Shown: positions 42,900 to 52,899, numbered from the stretch's first letter. The stretch: DNA of 64,000 nt from Arcanobacterium sp. (GCA_022778805.1 JALFSN010000006.1:1-64000), one strand, 5' to 3'. Program-made: numbers and translations. The notes: a model not told the origin generated them from the sequence alone.

Positions 42900-44966
42900 T
42901 CAGGCCTCCTTTCCTGCTGGCACGTATTCAGGAGCACGCTTATAGACGCCCTCCTTATCAGGGAGAGCTGCATACACGTGCTCTGGCCCCACCAACTCAA
43001 ACTCAAGCGGAATATCGCTGCCGTAATCCGGATGCGATGAACGCGGAGCGAAGCGGTCTCCACTGGGGAAGTCTTTCGGAGATGGCACAGTGCCTGGCAC
43101 CTGATGGAGCCGTCCAGAACCAGACTCAATCGAGAGCACAGCACCCAACAAACCACGTGTGTATTCATGCGTCGGATGCTCCAGCAATTCACTGGTGGGA
43201 GCTTGCTCCACTACCTGCCCTGCATACATCACCGTAATCTTGTGGGCTACCTCGGCCACAAGCGCCAGATCGTGGCTCACAAACACCATGGCGAACCCCA
43301 GCTTCTCACGCAACTCATTGAGTAATGCGATCACCTGCTTTTGCACGGTGACGTCGAGAGCCGTCGTCGGCTCATCCGCAATGACGAGCTTCGGATCACG
43401 CGTGAGCGCCATGGCAATCAGTACGCGCTGACGCTGACCGCCCGAGAGCTCGTGCGGATAGGATTCGAGCGTACGTTTGGGATCCAAGCCCACCAACTCC
43501 AAAAGCTCTTCAGCAGAGCGAGTGCCGCCGCGCTTCGTGAGCTGTTTCATCTGGGCTTTGATCAGCATGGCCGGATTCAGTGAGCTCAACGCATCCTGAT
43601 AGATCATGGCCATCTCATTGCCGAGGAGTGCCTGACGCTCTTTCGCTGGCATCGTGAGTAAATCTTTGCCCTGATAGAAAATTTCACCCTCAAACTCAGC
43701 GCGCGGATCAATCAAGCCCATAATCGTGAGAGCTGTGATTGATTTGCCGCACCCAGATTCACCCACTAGGCCCATCGTCTCGCCGGGACGAACGGTGAAA
43801 CTCACGCGATCTACCACGTTCACATCTCCGTGGCGTGGGAACTTAATACTGAGATTCTTGACTTCGAGAAGCGGCGTTTCGCCTGCAAACTGCGCATCGT
43901 CAAAGCGGTCGGTGCGCTGCATCTCCACATTCCGAAGAGCATCAAGCCGCTCTTGCAGTGACGCTGCCTGCTCCTTATAGGCGCGGCGTGGATCGAGCAG
44001 CAGTGCGTCTGCCTCTCGATCTGCGGTGTTTTGCTCCACTTTTGCAGGGGCAGAAGCTGGAGCTGCCACCATGGCGTCGGTGATCCCCTCAGAGAGAATG
44101 TTTAAGCACAGCACCGTAATCATAATGAGCAAGCCAGGGAAGAGCGCAGTCCACCACGCACCGTAGATAATAGAACCGTTCGAGGAAGCATCCGAGAGTA
44201 CATTGCCCCAGGTTGGAACCATTGTCGATTGCAAACCGGAGCCAATGAAAGTGAGGGATGCTTCCAAGATGATGGCATCTGCGACCAGCACCGTAGCAAA
44301 GACCAATACCGGAGCGGCGGTATTGCGAATTACGTGTTTCACCAGAATCCACGGAGCACGAGCACCAGAGACAATCACGGCTCGCACATAGTCTTCGCCG
44401 TAGGCTGCCATTACGTTGGCGCGCACAATACGTGCCAACTGCGGAGTGTAGACGAACGAGATAGCCACGATGATGACGAATACCAAGCCAACTTTATTGC
44501 CAGCGCTGAAAATACCGCTGAATACGAGCACCATCACGGCGGCCATAGCAATGCCAGGCACAGCCATAATGATGTCCATAATGCGCATGATTACTTCAGA
44601 TAGACTGCGGCGCACAACTGCAGCGACAGAGCCGATAATCGCACCGAAGATGAGGGCGATTAAGGCGGAGCACAAGCCGATGACGATTGAGAACCTGCCG
44701 CCCATGAGGAGACGCGAGAGCACATCGCGGCCAGCAAAGTCTGTGCCAAACGGATGAGCTTTGCTCGGTGCGGAAAGCATGGCATTCGTATCCACAAAGT
44801 TTGGCGCGTACGGAGCGATAAACTGGGCGATGGCAGAGATCAGTACAATCAGCGCCAGCACGCATACAGAGATGCGCGCACCAAGACTCATGCTTGACCA
44901 ACGATGGGCACGAACTTTCTTGCCACTTTCGACAGCAGCTACTACTTTCTTTGTTTTACTCATCAT
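42900..44966 (-). CDS. fused permease-ATPase of a peptide-family ABC transporter
   Basis: About 688 residues combining a DppC-like permease (about 1-300: N-terminal helix, H-P-F-G-T-D-x-x-G-R-D-V-L-S-R, five or six membrane segments, E-A-S-L-T-F-I-G near 220) with a DppD-like ATPase (about 345-690: G-E-S-G-C-G-K-S, L-S-G-G-Q-R-Q-R-V, V-I-A-D-E-P-T-T-A-L-D, tail H-P-T-H-E-Y-T-R-G-L-L). A charged linker joins them. The start is uncertain: GTG 44975 overlaps the upstream stop, and ATGs lie at 44966 and 44963; no good ribosome site precedes any, so translation is probably coupled. Confidence 0.92.
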   Translation of the reverse strand: MMSKTKKVVAAVESGKKVRAHRWSSMSLGARISVCVLALIVLISAIAQFIAPYAPNFVDTNAMLSAPSKAHPFGTDFAGRDVLSRLLMGGRFSIVIGLCSALIALIFGAIIGSVAAVVRRSLSEVIMRIMDIIMAVPGIAMAAVMVLVFSGIFSAGNKVGLVFVIIVAISFVYTPQLARIVRANVMAAYGEDYVRAVIVSGARAPWILVKHVIRNTAAPVLVFATVLVADAIILEASLTFIGSGLQSTMVPTWGNVLSDASSNGSIIYGAWWTALFPGLLIMITVLCLNILSEGITDAMVAAPASAPAKVEQNTADREADALLLDPRRAYKEQAASLQERLDALRNVEMQRTDRFDDAQFAGETPLLEVKNLSIKFPRHGDVNVVDRVSFTVRPGETMGLVGESGCGKSITALTIMGLIDPRAEFEGEIFYQGKDLLTMPAKERQALLGNEMAMIYQDALSSLNPAMLIKAQMKQLTKRGGTRSAEELLELVGLDPKRTLESYPHELSGGQRQRVLIAMALTRDPKLVIADEPTTALDVTVQKQVIALLNELREKLGFAMVFVSHDLALVAEVAHKITVMYAGQVVEQAPTSELLEHPTHEYTRGLLGAVLSIESGSGRLHQVPGTVPSPKDFPSGDRFAPRSSHPDYGSDIPLEFELVGPEHVYAALPDKEGVYKRAPEYVPAGKEA

Positions 44967-44971
44967 CACTA

Positions 44972-45964
44972 TCACACAGACCTAATACGTGGATTGATTA
45001 GTAAATAGAGCATATCGACGATGATGTTCACGACGATGAACGCCAAGGCGACGACGAGCGCAGCAGCCTGGACAACTTCAACCTGGCTGTTTTGCACACC
45101 TTGAACGAGTACCTTGCCCATACCTTGGATGCCGAAAATAATTTCAATCACCACGGCGCCGCCCATCAGATAGCCGACGCGCAGACCGAGTACCGTGACC
45201 GGAGTGATCAGCGCATTGCGCAAAACGTTGCGGGCAATCACAACTGGACGAGGAATGCCGGCGCCGAGGGCGGTGCGCACGTAATCACGATCGAGCTCTT
45301 CCACGACGGACGTACGAACCACGCGAGTCATCTGCCCAATCACCGGCGTTGCGAGTGCCACGGCGGGAAGGAACATGCGGGCTGCCCACCCTCCGAAATC
45401 TTCAAAGATGCCTGGAAGTGGCCCAGAGACTGGAATTCCCTGGATCACATTGAGTCCGAGAAGTACCAACAGGGCAGCCAGCCAGAACGATGGCGTACCG
45501 ATAAAAATCACCGAGAGCACGCGAATGAGTTGGTCAGGCCAGCGATCGCGGTACAGCGCCGCGATCACCCCCAGCGGGAAAGAGATCAACACCGCGATAA
45601 TCAGGCCAAAGAACGTGAGTTGGAGGGTGACGGGCAGAGCCGGAGCAATCAAATCTGCTACGAAATGGCCAGTGCCCACACCGTAGATACCAAAGTTACC
45701 GTGGAGAAGCCCCACTATATACACGCAGTAGCGTACGACTGCCGGAATCGGTGCGCCTGTTTCACTGCCATCATCAGTCACATACCCGTGCGCAATGTTG
45801 AATGCTTTTACTTGAGCCGGATCAGCAGCGTTATCACCAAGAGCTGTCCACGCCGGATCGATCGGAGAGAGCTCCATCAAGAAGAATACGAGAATCGTGA
45901 CGCCGATTGCCATAATCGGCAATGCAATCAGCCGACGCCCGATGAGCCTTAACAAATTGTTCAC
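44972..45964 (-). CDS. peptide-family ABC transporter permease (DppB-like)
   Basis: A 330-residue permease with about six membrane helices, the P-L-G-V-I-A-A-L region, and the E-x-L-x-x-D-Y-V-R-T-A-L-G-A-G-I-P EAA-type loop near 240. GTG 45964 has AAGGGG 8 bp before it. It forms the heterodimeric channel with the permease part of the downstream fusion. It lies 118 bp after the binding-protein gene, across a hairpin. Confidence 0.92.
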   Translation of the reverse strand: MNNLLRLIGRRLIALPIMAIGVTILVFFLMELSPIDPAWTALGDNAADPAQVKAFNIAHGYVTDDGSETGAPIPAVVRYCVYIVGLLHGNFGIYGVGTGHFVADLIAPALPVTLQLTFFGLIIAVLISFPLGVIAALYRDRWPDQLIRVLSVIFIGTPSFWLAALLVLLGLNVIQGIPVSGPLPGIFEDFGGWAARMFLPAVALATPVIGQMTRVVRTSVVEELDRDYVRTALGAGIPRPVVIARNVLRNALITPVTVLGLRVGYLMGGAVVIEIIFGIQGMGKVLVQGVQNSQVEVVQAAALVVALAFIVVNIIVDMLYLLINPRIRSV

Positions 45965-46001
45965 AAATTCACCCCTTTTGCATGGTCAAGCGGTATACAA
46001 A

Positions 46002-46035
46002 GGGCGGGGCGGAAGCCGGAGCTCCCACCCCGCCC
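46002..46035 (-). terminator. intercistronic hairpin after the binding-protein gene
   Basis: GGGCGGGG and CCCCGCCC (8-bp arms, 18-nt loop) lie between the binding-protein and permease genes. Such hairpins commonly allow more binding protein than permease by partial termination or 3' protection. Confidence 0.55.
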
Positions 46036-46082
46036 AATGAAGCTGCTGCTTTGCTGAGGATCACGAGTGATTCTCGAAAGAA

Positions 46083-47678
46083 TTACTCGGTGACCTTAGC
46101 GCCAATGAGCTGTAGACCCGTCACCCCAATTGGAGTGAGATTTGAAACCTTAGCAGGATTGTATGCGGTGTACAGAGTGTGGAAAGCGAGCGGATAGAGA
46201 GCTGCTTGATCAGCAATCATATCCTGGACTTCGCCCCACTTTGCCTTTGCTGCATCGCCGGTAGCTTTATCTGCCTCGTCCATGAGCGCCACGAGATCGG
46301 CGGCGGCCTTAGGATCGGACTCAGTGAGACGGAAGCGATCCTTCATCCACAGCTCGCTGTAGAACCAGCCCTTGATGAGCACGCCAGGATCAGCGCCGTA
46401 CACAGATGCGTCACCAGGAGCTACAACGACGTCGAAGTTACCCTGAGCGACGTTGTTGTTCCACAGATCGCCGGAGGCCACCTGGCTCAGATTCACTTTG
46501 AGTCCGAGAGCCTCGAAGTTCTGCTGAATCTGCGGCCCCATGGCGGCGATCCAGGTATCCGTGGTGGTCATCACGCGAATCTCAGTGCCCGCAGCGACGC
46601 CCGCATCAGCGAGCAGTTTCTTAGCGGCATCGACGTTGTAGGTGAACTGAGTCGCCGCTTTCTTGTACTGATCGTTGTAATCAGGGAGGAATGACGTCGG
46701 CTCCTGCCCAGCACCATTGAGAGCAGTCTTAATCATGGTCTGGGAATCAATAGCGGTGAGCAATGCCTGACGCACACGCTTGTCGTTGAATGGGGCTTTC
46801 GTGGTGTTGAACGTCATCATTGCGATGCCGTACGCCGTAGCTTCATCAACTTTCCAGCCAGCTTTCTTGACTTGCTCAATGCCGGCGGGATCGAGAGCTT
46901 CCACCACGTCGGTGGTGCCACCGAGAGCGGCAGTCAAACGAGCCGTTGCATCACGCGAGTTGTCATAGTGAATGGTTGCCACCGTCGCTGGATTCGGGCC
47001 GGTGTAGTGCTCATTCACAGAGAGCTCTTGAGCAGTGTCAGTGATCTTGTCGTACTTGTATGGACCAGAGCCGACTGGCATCTTCGTCAGCTCATCGAAT
47101 GTGGCCTTCGTTGGCACCACCTTGATTAAGGCCAGACGCTCTTTGAGGTTGTCAATGGCATGATCGAGCTTCACCGTGACGGTGGAGTCATCTTTAGCTT
47201 CAATCGACTTAATCGAAGTCAGGAATGCCGCATACGAACTCGGCTGCACCGTGCCAGCAGAATCCTTATCACCATCAACGATGCGCTTATAGGAGCTCAC
47301 GACGTCCTCAGCAGTCACCGCATCACCAGTGGAGAACTTGGCACCATCACGAAGTTTCACTTCGTATGTGGTGTCGTCCACTTTGGTGGGTTCGTCGGCA
47401 GCCGCGAGAGCCTTATGAGCTTTGAACGACGAGAAGTCGAACTCATACAGCCCCTCAACAACCTGGAGGTTTGCACCTACAGCGAGAGCCGAAGAAGTGT
47501 TTGACGGATTCCAGTTCGTTGTATCGTAAGCAGCGAAAACTTTGAGGTTACCAGTAGCAGTTGCAGCGGATGGATTCTCAGCTTTCTTCTGCCCAGAACC
47601 GCCACCGCAAGCAGAAAGAGCAAGTGCTGCAGCTGCGAGAACTGCACTAGCCTTTGCCCAACGCTTCATGGAACGCAT
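46083..47678 (-). CDS. solute-binding lipoprotein of the sialic acid transporter
   Basis: A 531-residue extracytoplasmic binding protein of SBP family 5 (peptide/nickel). The signal peptide ends in the lipobox L-S-A-C with C20 as lipid anchor. Family features are Y-E-V-K-L-R-D-G-A-K-F-S-T-G-D-A-V-T-A-E-D-V and V-G-S-G-P-Y. Family-5 proteins serve peptides, nickel and, in SatABCD-type systems, sialic acid; the operon with nanA favours the last. ATG 47678 has GGGGAGG 7 bp before it. It is the first gene of the operon, with the operator about 70 bp upstream. Confidence 0.9.
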   Translation of the reverse strand: MRSMKRWAKASAVLAAAALALSACGGGSGQKKAENPSAATATGNLKVFAAYDTTNWNPSNTSSALAVGANLQVVEGLYEFDFSSFKAHKALAAADEPTKVDDTTYEVKLRDGAKFSTGDAVTAEDVVSSYKRIVDGDKDSAGTVQPSSYAAFLTSIKSIEAKDDSTVTVKLDHAIDNLKERLALIKVVPTKATFDELTKMPVGSGPYKYDKITDTAQELSVNEHYTGPNPATVATIHYDNSRDATARLTAALGGTTDVVEALDPAGIEQVKKAGWKVDEATAYGIAMMTFNTTKAPFNDKRVRQALLTAIDSQTMIKTALNGAGQEPTSFLPDYNDQYKKAATQFTYNVDAAKKLLADAGVAAGTEIRVMTTTDTWIAAMGPQIQQNFEALGLKVNLSQVASGDLWNNNVAQGNFDVVVAPGDASVYGADPGVLIKGWFYSELWMKDRFRLTESDPKAAADLVALMDEADKATGDAAKAKWGEVQDMIADQAALYPLAFHTLYTAYNPAKVSNLTPIGVTGLQLIGAKVTE

Positions 47679-47745
47679 ATGTGTGTCCTCCCCTTTGAGA
47701 AACAAAAACGACAACCAATCATGGGATTGGATACAGCTAGCTTAG

Positions 47746-47758
47746 CTTGTCTGACAAG
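47746..47758. promoter_or_regulatory. operator in front of the transporter/nan operon
   Basis: CTTGTCTGACAAG is a perfect 13-bp palindrome 68 bp upstream of the binding-protein start. Its core TTGTCTGACAA is the word found over the regulator's start codon. The remaining upstream sequence to about 47990 shows no gene. Confidence 0.7.
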
Positions 47759-47990
47759 TTCACACAAATAGACAATGGATAACAATTTGATTACGACGTC
47801 TGGGGGCACTCAGGCGGCATCGCTGCAGCGTTCACAGGCATTACCGCAGGAGCAATGACACCGCACCCATACGTCTCTAACCAGCACCTATGCCATCGCT
47901 ACTTTCTACCGCGTGCGCGATGCACATGCCCCGCAAGACATATCCACACAATCGCAAGACACGTCCGCACAGTTAAAGCGTGCCAGTGCA

Positions 47991-48039
47991 ATAAAAAGCT
48001 GGTTGTGCCTCATCACAAGTGAAATGAGGCACAACCAGC
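47991..48039 (-). terminator. terminator of the UPF0182 gene
   Basis: A perfect 16-bp stem (47998-48013 with 48024-48039), 10-nt loop, followed on the minus strand by TTTTTATT. It is the strongest intrinsic terminator in the window. Confidence 0.9.
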
Positions 48040-48120
48040 GTCACTACGAGCCGAACTCTTTTCAGGTTCGCCCACGTGGCAGATTCATCCACGCAGGGCG
48101 ACCTGCGTAAGCTCTACGCC

Positions 48121-51100
48121 CTATTTTTGCGTTTGCTGCTGAGCTTGCACAGCCTGTTGCACAGCTTTCGAGAGCTTATCTTGAGCTGCTCCGAAAGCCG
48201 CCCAGTCTCCCTTTTGACGAGCACTCTCAGCTTCTTTCACAGCAGCTTGTGCATCATTGAGAGCGCTCTGCAACTGCTCCTGCGCCGTGCCGGTAGCCGG
48301 AGCGCTCGGCCTCTCGGCAGGAGCAGGTGCCGTTTCACTCGGCGTTCCTGCCTCAGCTGTGCCAGGAGCCGGAGTCGTCGCACCACCAGACGTTACGCCA
48401 GCCGCGCCCGTTCCAGATGCGCCGGCCCCCTCAGGCACTGGCGCCTCTTTCGTCCCAGCGATTTCGGCGTCACCAGCTTTCACGCCGGAGTCACCACCAA
48501 ACACCTGATCAAGCGCTTCGTTGAGCGTGGGAGCAAAGCCCACCTGATCCCCAAAGAGCGTGAGCACGTACTGCAACGTTGGATACTGCGTACCGCTCGA
48601 CGCTTGCACATAAATCGGCTGTACGTAGAGCAGTCCGCCGCCAATTGGCAGAGACAGTAGATTGCCTTGCAACACTTGAGTGCCGCCAGTGCGCAGCAGG
48701 TTCAGCACGGTAGAGACGTTTTGCGCCGCCAACATCGTGTTCTCTGCCTGCCCAGGGCCACTCACAGTGAGATCGCGCGGAGCCTCCAGCAATCGGAGTT
48801 TGCCATACGATTCAGCGATCTTGCCGGTGGTGTTGCCCGCATTGGAATCAGCAGCCAAGAAGCCGGTCATCACGTTGCGGTTGGTATTGCCGCCAGGGAT
48901 ATACGACGTCGTAAGTGAGAAACTTGCCGAATCCATGCCTGGCATCTGCAGCGTGAGATAGTACGGCGGCTGCGCTGGAGCGCTCGCCATGCCGGTTTGC
49001 TCGCTCGTGCGGGCAGTGGGTTCACGAGGCACCTGCCAGAAGTCGCCACCAGAGTAGAAACTCTTCGCGTCAGTGACGTGATAGCGGGCGAGCAAGGTGC
49101 GCTGCACCTTGAATAGGTCTTCGGGGTAGCGCACGTGTGCAATCAAATCGCCAGGCATCTTAGCCAGCGGCGTGATTTGCCCTGGGAAAATCTTTGACCA
49201 CGCATTGATGATTGGGTCTTTCTGATCCCACTGGTAGAGCGTCACGGAACCGTCATAGGCATTGACCACAGCTTTGACGGAGTTGCGAATGTAATTGACT
49301 TCGCCGCCGCCAATCACCAGCCCGTTGGAGTTGAGGAAGTCCGATGTGGCCTCCCGCAAAGTCTCTCGCGCTGAATAAGGGTAATTATTAGATGTGGTAT
49401 AGCCGTCAATAATCCACACTAGCTGCTTCGGGGTATCCGGATTGTCGTCCATATCGACGACGGCTGGCACAGCTTTGGAATCGAGTGTGAGATACGGAGC
49501 GACCTTTTCCACGCGCAGATGCGGATTGCGGTCAAAGAGAATCTGAGATTGATTCGTCACGCGATCTGAGAAGAAAAGCTCCGTCGAGCGGAAACGAATC
49601 GCATACATGAGCTTGTCCCAGAGGTTTGCAATCTTGGGGCCACCATCGCCCTTATAGGTGGTATTCACCTGACCGTTGGAAGCCTTATCGTCTGGATAAT
49701 CCAGCTCCCACGGGTCAGCCCCGTCTGGAGCGCCTACGATGGAATAGCTAGGGCTCTGCTGGCCGAAGTAGACGCGCGGCTCATATTTTCCTAGCTCGCC
49801 AGTGGAGGGGATGCCCGCCTCCCAGAAGCTCGGATCGCCTTTCGCCGTCACCGTGTTGCCGTAGCCGGTAGCCACCCCAAACCCATGCGTATAGACCGTG
49901 TGATCGTTCACCCACGAGCGCCGCTCTGTAGAAAGACCATTGAGATTGAGTTCGCGAACGCCAATCACGGTATCGCGCAACTGCCCGTTGATCGTGTACC
50001 GATCCACCGTGAGCGGATCGAGAAATTCGTAATACTGCCGGTTTTGCTGTAGCTGATTATAGGAGGGTGCCACGATATTTGGATCGAGCAAACGAATCTG
50101 TGCGGCGGTCTCAGAATCTTGGCGCAGCTGCCCTGGCTCAGCCGTGGTACGGGCGGCGTACTGCTGAGTCTGCACCCCATCGAGCCCATAAGCCGTGCGC
50201 GTGGCGTCAATATTGCGCTGAATATACGCCGATTCGAGCTCTGCAGCGTTTGGATCCACTTTGAATTTCTGCATCAAGAACGGGTAGAGCATGGTGAGCA
50301 CCATGCCCACCGCCACCGTGGAGATGATTCCGATTAAAGCGAGCTTCCACTTGTGCGATATCCCTGCCCAAATGAAGAGCGCTGCCACAAGCGCCACCAC
50401 GATGGCAAGAATCGTGAGCCCTGGCTTTGAAGCATTAATGTCGGTAAAGGTGGCTCCTGAGAAACGCTCGTTATTTCCTAAGAGCAAGTCATAACGGCTG
50501 AGCCAGAGATTCACGGCAATGCCGAGGGTGGCGAGCGCGGCTAAAATTCCCAAGTGCAGATGCACTTTCTTGCTGGTCTTGAGTTTGCCTTTCACGCTCG
50601 TGATAGAGCCGATGAGCCAATATCCCATTGCAGCAGCGACCGCGCTGAGCAGCATCAGTATGAGGAAGAATTGTACGAGCTCATGCAGCGCGGGCAACGT
50701 GAAGACGTAGAAGCCCACATTGATGTGGTATTCAGGGTCAGTGCTATCGAAAGCTCCCCCATTGATCCACAGCAAGAACGTGCGCCAGCGAGGAGCGAGA
50801 CGGGCGCCCATGATTAGTGCCACTATCACGGGGAATAGCCCAAAGACTACCCACCGCTTGCCGGAAAGCGCGCCGCGATAATCGGCTTCTCCTGCCATTT
50901 TCGAGAAAAACTTAGCTGCTGCCTGCGGATCGAATCCCTCTCCAAAAGCCAGCTTTTCCTCAGCGGCAAATTCGCCACCTGCACTTTCTGCGCCGGCTGC
51001 TTTCGACGGCTTTTTGCGCGCAGACCGTGGAAGTGAGCCGCCACGAGTGGCAATCCACAAGTTGAGCTCTACCACGGCGAGAGTCAGCACAAAAGCAATG

Positions 51101-51321
51101 ACACCCAAGGCAATAAAAGCACCGTACTGCGTCCAGAAAACACGCACGGCCTTAATTTGCCCAAACCATCTCCACTCCGTGTAGAAAGAGGCCAGGATGA
51201 CCAGTGCCACCAAAAGCACAGCTAAAACCACCAGCGTGGGGAGAAAAGCTCCTCTTTTAGCGGAGCTATGAGGCTTCTTGGGGCGTTCAGGCCGCCACTG
51301 AGCAAAGGTTGTGCTAGACAT
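48121..51321 (-). CDS. UPF0182 family membrane protein
   Basis: A very large membrane protein of about 1066 residues. Seven or so membrane helices occupy the first 330 residues; the remainder is a big outer domain with conserved A-P-Y-L-T-L-D, W-I-I-D-G-Y-T-T-S-N-N-Y-P-Y and L-P-I-G-G-G-L-L-Y-V-Q-P-I-Y. A Pro/Ala/Gly-rich low-complexity linker near 960-1010 precedes a helical, Gln-rich C-terminus. The family's function is unknown. ATG 51321 is chosen over an in-frame GTG three codons earlier. The order UPF0182 - PDZ protease - DUF2342 matches Rv3193c-Rv3195. Confidence 0.92.
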   Translation of the reverse strand: MSSTTFAQWRPERPKKPHSSAKRGAFLPTLVVLAVLLVALVILASFYTEWRWFGQIKAVRVFWTQYGAFIALGVIAFVLTLAVVELNLWIATRGGSLPRSARKKPSKAAGAESAGGEFAAEEKLAFGEGFDPQAAAKFFSKMAGEADYRGALSGKRWVVFGLFPVIVALIMGARLAPRWRTFLLWINGGAFDSTDPEYHINVGFYVFTLPALHELVQFFLILMLLSAVAAAMGYWLIGSITSVKGKLKTSKKVHLHLGILAALATLGIAVNLWLSRYDLLLGNNERFSGATFTDINASKPGLTILAIVVALVAALFIWAGISHKWKLALIGIISTVAVGMVLTMLYPFLMQKFKVDPNAAELESAYIQRNIDATRTAYGLDGVQTQQYAARTTAEPGQLRQDSETAAQIRLLDPNIVAPSYNQLQQNRQYYEFLDPLTVDRYTINGQLRDTVIGVRELNLNGLSTERRSWVNDHTVYTHGFGVATGYGNTVTAKGDPSFWEAGIPSTGELGKYEPRVYFGQQSPSYSIVGAPDGADPWELDYPDDKASNGQVNTTYKGDGGPKIANLWDKLMYAIRFRSTELFFSDRVTNQSQILFDRNPHLRVEKVAPYLTLDSKAVPAVVDMDDNPDTPKQLVWIIDGYTTSNNYPYSARETLREATSDFLNSNGLVIGGGEVNYIRNSVKAVVNAYDGSVTLYQWDQKDPIINAWSKIFPGQITPLAKMPGDLIAHVRYPEDLFKVQRTLLARYHVTDAKSFYSGGDFWQVPREPTARTSEQTGMASAPAQPPYYLTLQMPGMDSASFSLTTSYIPGGNTNRNVMTGFLAADSNAGNTTGKIAESYGKLRLLEAPRDLTVSGPGQAENTMLAAQNVSTVLNLLRTGGTQVLQGNLLSLPIGGGLLYVQPIYVQASSGTQYPTLQYVLTLFGDQVGFAPTLNEALDQVFGGDSGVKAGDAEIAGTKEAPVPEGAGASGTGAAGVTSGGATTPAPGTAEAGTPSETAPAPAERPSAPATGTAQEQLQSALNDAQAAVKEAESARQKGDWAAFGAAQDKLSKAVQQAVQAQQQTQK

Positions 51322-51445
51322 ACTTCCCACGCTACCAAAATTCTCAGGGCAGCTTCATCTTTCACCCTCTATAGCTTCATCCGTTACAGCTTTTATAGCT
51401 CTCGCTCTCTACTTTTACTCTCTCAATGTATTTTCGCTCTCTGCA

Positions 51446-51458
51446 GTGACGCCGTCAC
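51446..51458. promoter_or_regulatory. 13-bp palindrome GTGACGCCGTCAC
   Basis: Third perfect GTGACG-N-CGTCAC site, in the gap between the UPF0182 and PDZ protease genes. The rest of this 270-bp gap is CA-rich and holds no gene. Confidence 0.6.
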
Positions 51459-51591
51459 ACCCCACGATGCATAAGCACACCACATGGGCAGCACGCACTG
51501 CACACGTATCACCGCACACTGCGACAACGCATTTCACCACAGCGCATGCCATATCACGCAACAGTGCACAGTTTCACACAGCGAAACGGCA

Positions 51592-52860
51592 TCATCTCCC
51601 CAGAGCTGAACAGGGCGTGAGAGCGTCAGTCTGTCCGCTGCCAATAGCTTGCGCCGCTGCTATGGCTTCTTCGGCAGTGCTCACAGCCCACACGTGCATT
51701 CCAGGTGGCTCATGCCCCACAGTTTCTGCGCAATTCCCACTCGGAGCCAGAAAATCGCTCACGCCGTGCTGCACCGCCCCTCGCATCTTGTGCACAATGC
51801 CACCGATAACGCCGACTTTGCCGTCCCACCCCATCGTGCCCGTGCCTGCTATCGGAATTTTGCCCGTTAGCGATCCTTCCGTGAGCTGATCGTAAATGCC
51901 GAGGGTAAACATCAGCCCTGCACTCGGCCCGCCGATATCATCCAGACCATACGTCACCTTTCCAGGCAGACGTACATCCGCGACGTTTATCCCCACTCCG
52001 AGCATTGCTCCTGGCCGCGCAGCTCCATCCGCATCTCCCACCTGAGCCACCGTCGCCGTCGTCACCTCGTGTTCCACGCCATCGCGCACAATCTGCAGCT
52101 GTACCTCTTGCCCAGGAGTCACTGCAGCTAAGAAATTTGCCAGCTCGACGAAGTTTGCCACCGGCGTCTCATCCTCTGCATGTGCCACACGCCGAATACC
52201 CGTGATGACATCTCCAACGCGCAACACCGCACCAGAGGGATAATCTCTGCTCACCTGCGCCACCGTGAGCGTCTCCTGCACTGAAAAACCGGCGAGATGA
52301 AAGGCCACCGCCGCTGCAGAGTCTTGTGAGGCTGCCATCTGCTGCTGATTTTGCTCATCCACCTCGTTTGCCGTGACTCCGGCAGGATAGAGAGCGTGCA
52401 CCGGAAAGAGCTGATAGTTGGGACTCGCGAGAGCCCACAATGCTTCATATCCCGTTATTCCCACATTCGGCGTTCCCCATGAGCTCACCGTCGTCAAGAA
52501 AATATCCGATTCACTCGGATACGTAGTCACACCGCTCAACGCCACTACCGGCTTATTGTCCACTGTGCCATTGACGTCCAGCGCTGGCCCTGCCCCCTCC
52601 ATCACGAAGCTAGTGGGCATCAGCAGCGCACACACCACCATGCCCGCCAGCAGTGCAACGGTGACGCGCAACCGCCGATCAGGCCGATGCAGCCACGCGT
52701 CGCCACGCACGTGATGAGCTGCACGGCGTGCACGTCCTTGATGGGACATCTGCAACTTGTGTGATGCCGTCTGCGGATTTTTGGATTCTGTCTGCGGATC
52801 ATCCGCTCCAGATGCACGGGGGCGGAGCTCGTCAGCTTGGGAAGAATCAATAGGTTGCAC
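51592..52860 (-). CDS. membrane-anchored PDZ / Lon-like serine protease
   Basis: A 422-residue protein: basic cytoplasmic head, one membrane helix (about 65-85), a PDZ domain (about 190-275, with Y-P-S-G-A-V-L-R-V-G-D-V-I), and an S16 Lon-like protease domain with the catalytic Ser in G-G-P-S-A-G-L-M-F and the Lys in G-K-V-G-V-I-G-G-I-V-H-K. The active site faces outward. GTG 52860 has no ribosome site and could be leaderless; ATG 52749 would shorten the cytoplasmic head. It is divergent from the DUF2342 gene, the two starts being 39 bp apart. Confidence 0.87.
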   Translation of the reverse strand: MQPIDSSQADELRPRASGADDPQTESKNPQTASHKLQMSHQGRARRAAHHVRGDAWLHRPDRRLRVTVALLAGMVVCALLMPTSFVMEGAGPALDVNGTVDNKPVVALSGVTTYPSESDIFLTTVSSWGTPNVGITGYEALWALASPNYQLFPVHALYPAGVTANEVDEQNQQQMAASQDSAAAVAFHLAGFSVQETLTVAQVSRDYPSGAVLRVGDVITGIRRVAHAEDETPVANFVELANFLAAVTPGQEVQLQIVRDGVEHEVTTATVAQVGDADGAARPGAMLGVGINVADVRLPGKVTYGLDDIGGPSAGLMFTLGIYDQLTEGSLTGKIPIAGTGTMGWDGKVGVIGGIVHKMRGAVQHGVSDFLAPSGNCAETVGHEPPGMHVWAVSTAEEAIAAAQAIGSGQTDALTPCSALGR

Positions 52861-52899
52861 GCGGATATACTACTGTATGAATCTGAGAAGGAGGGCTCA

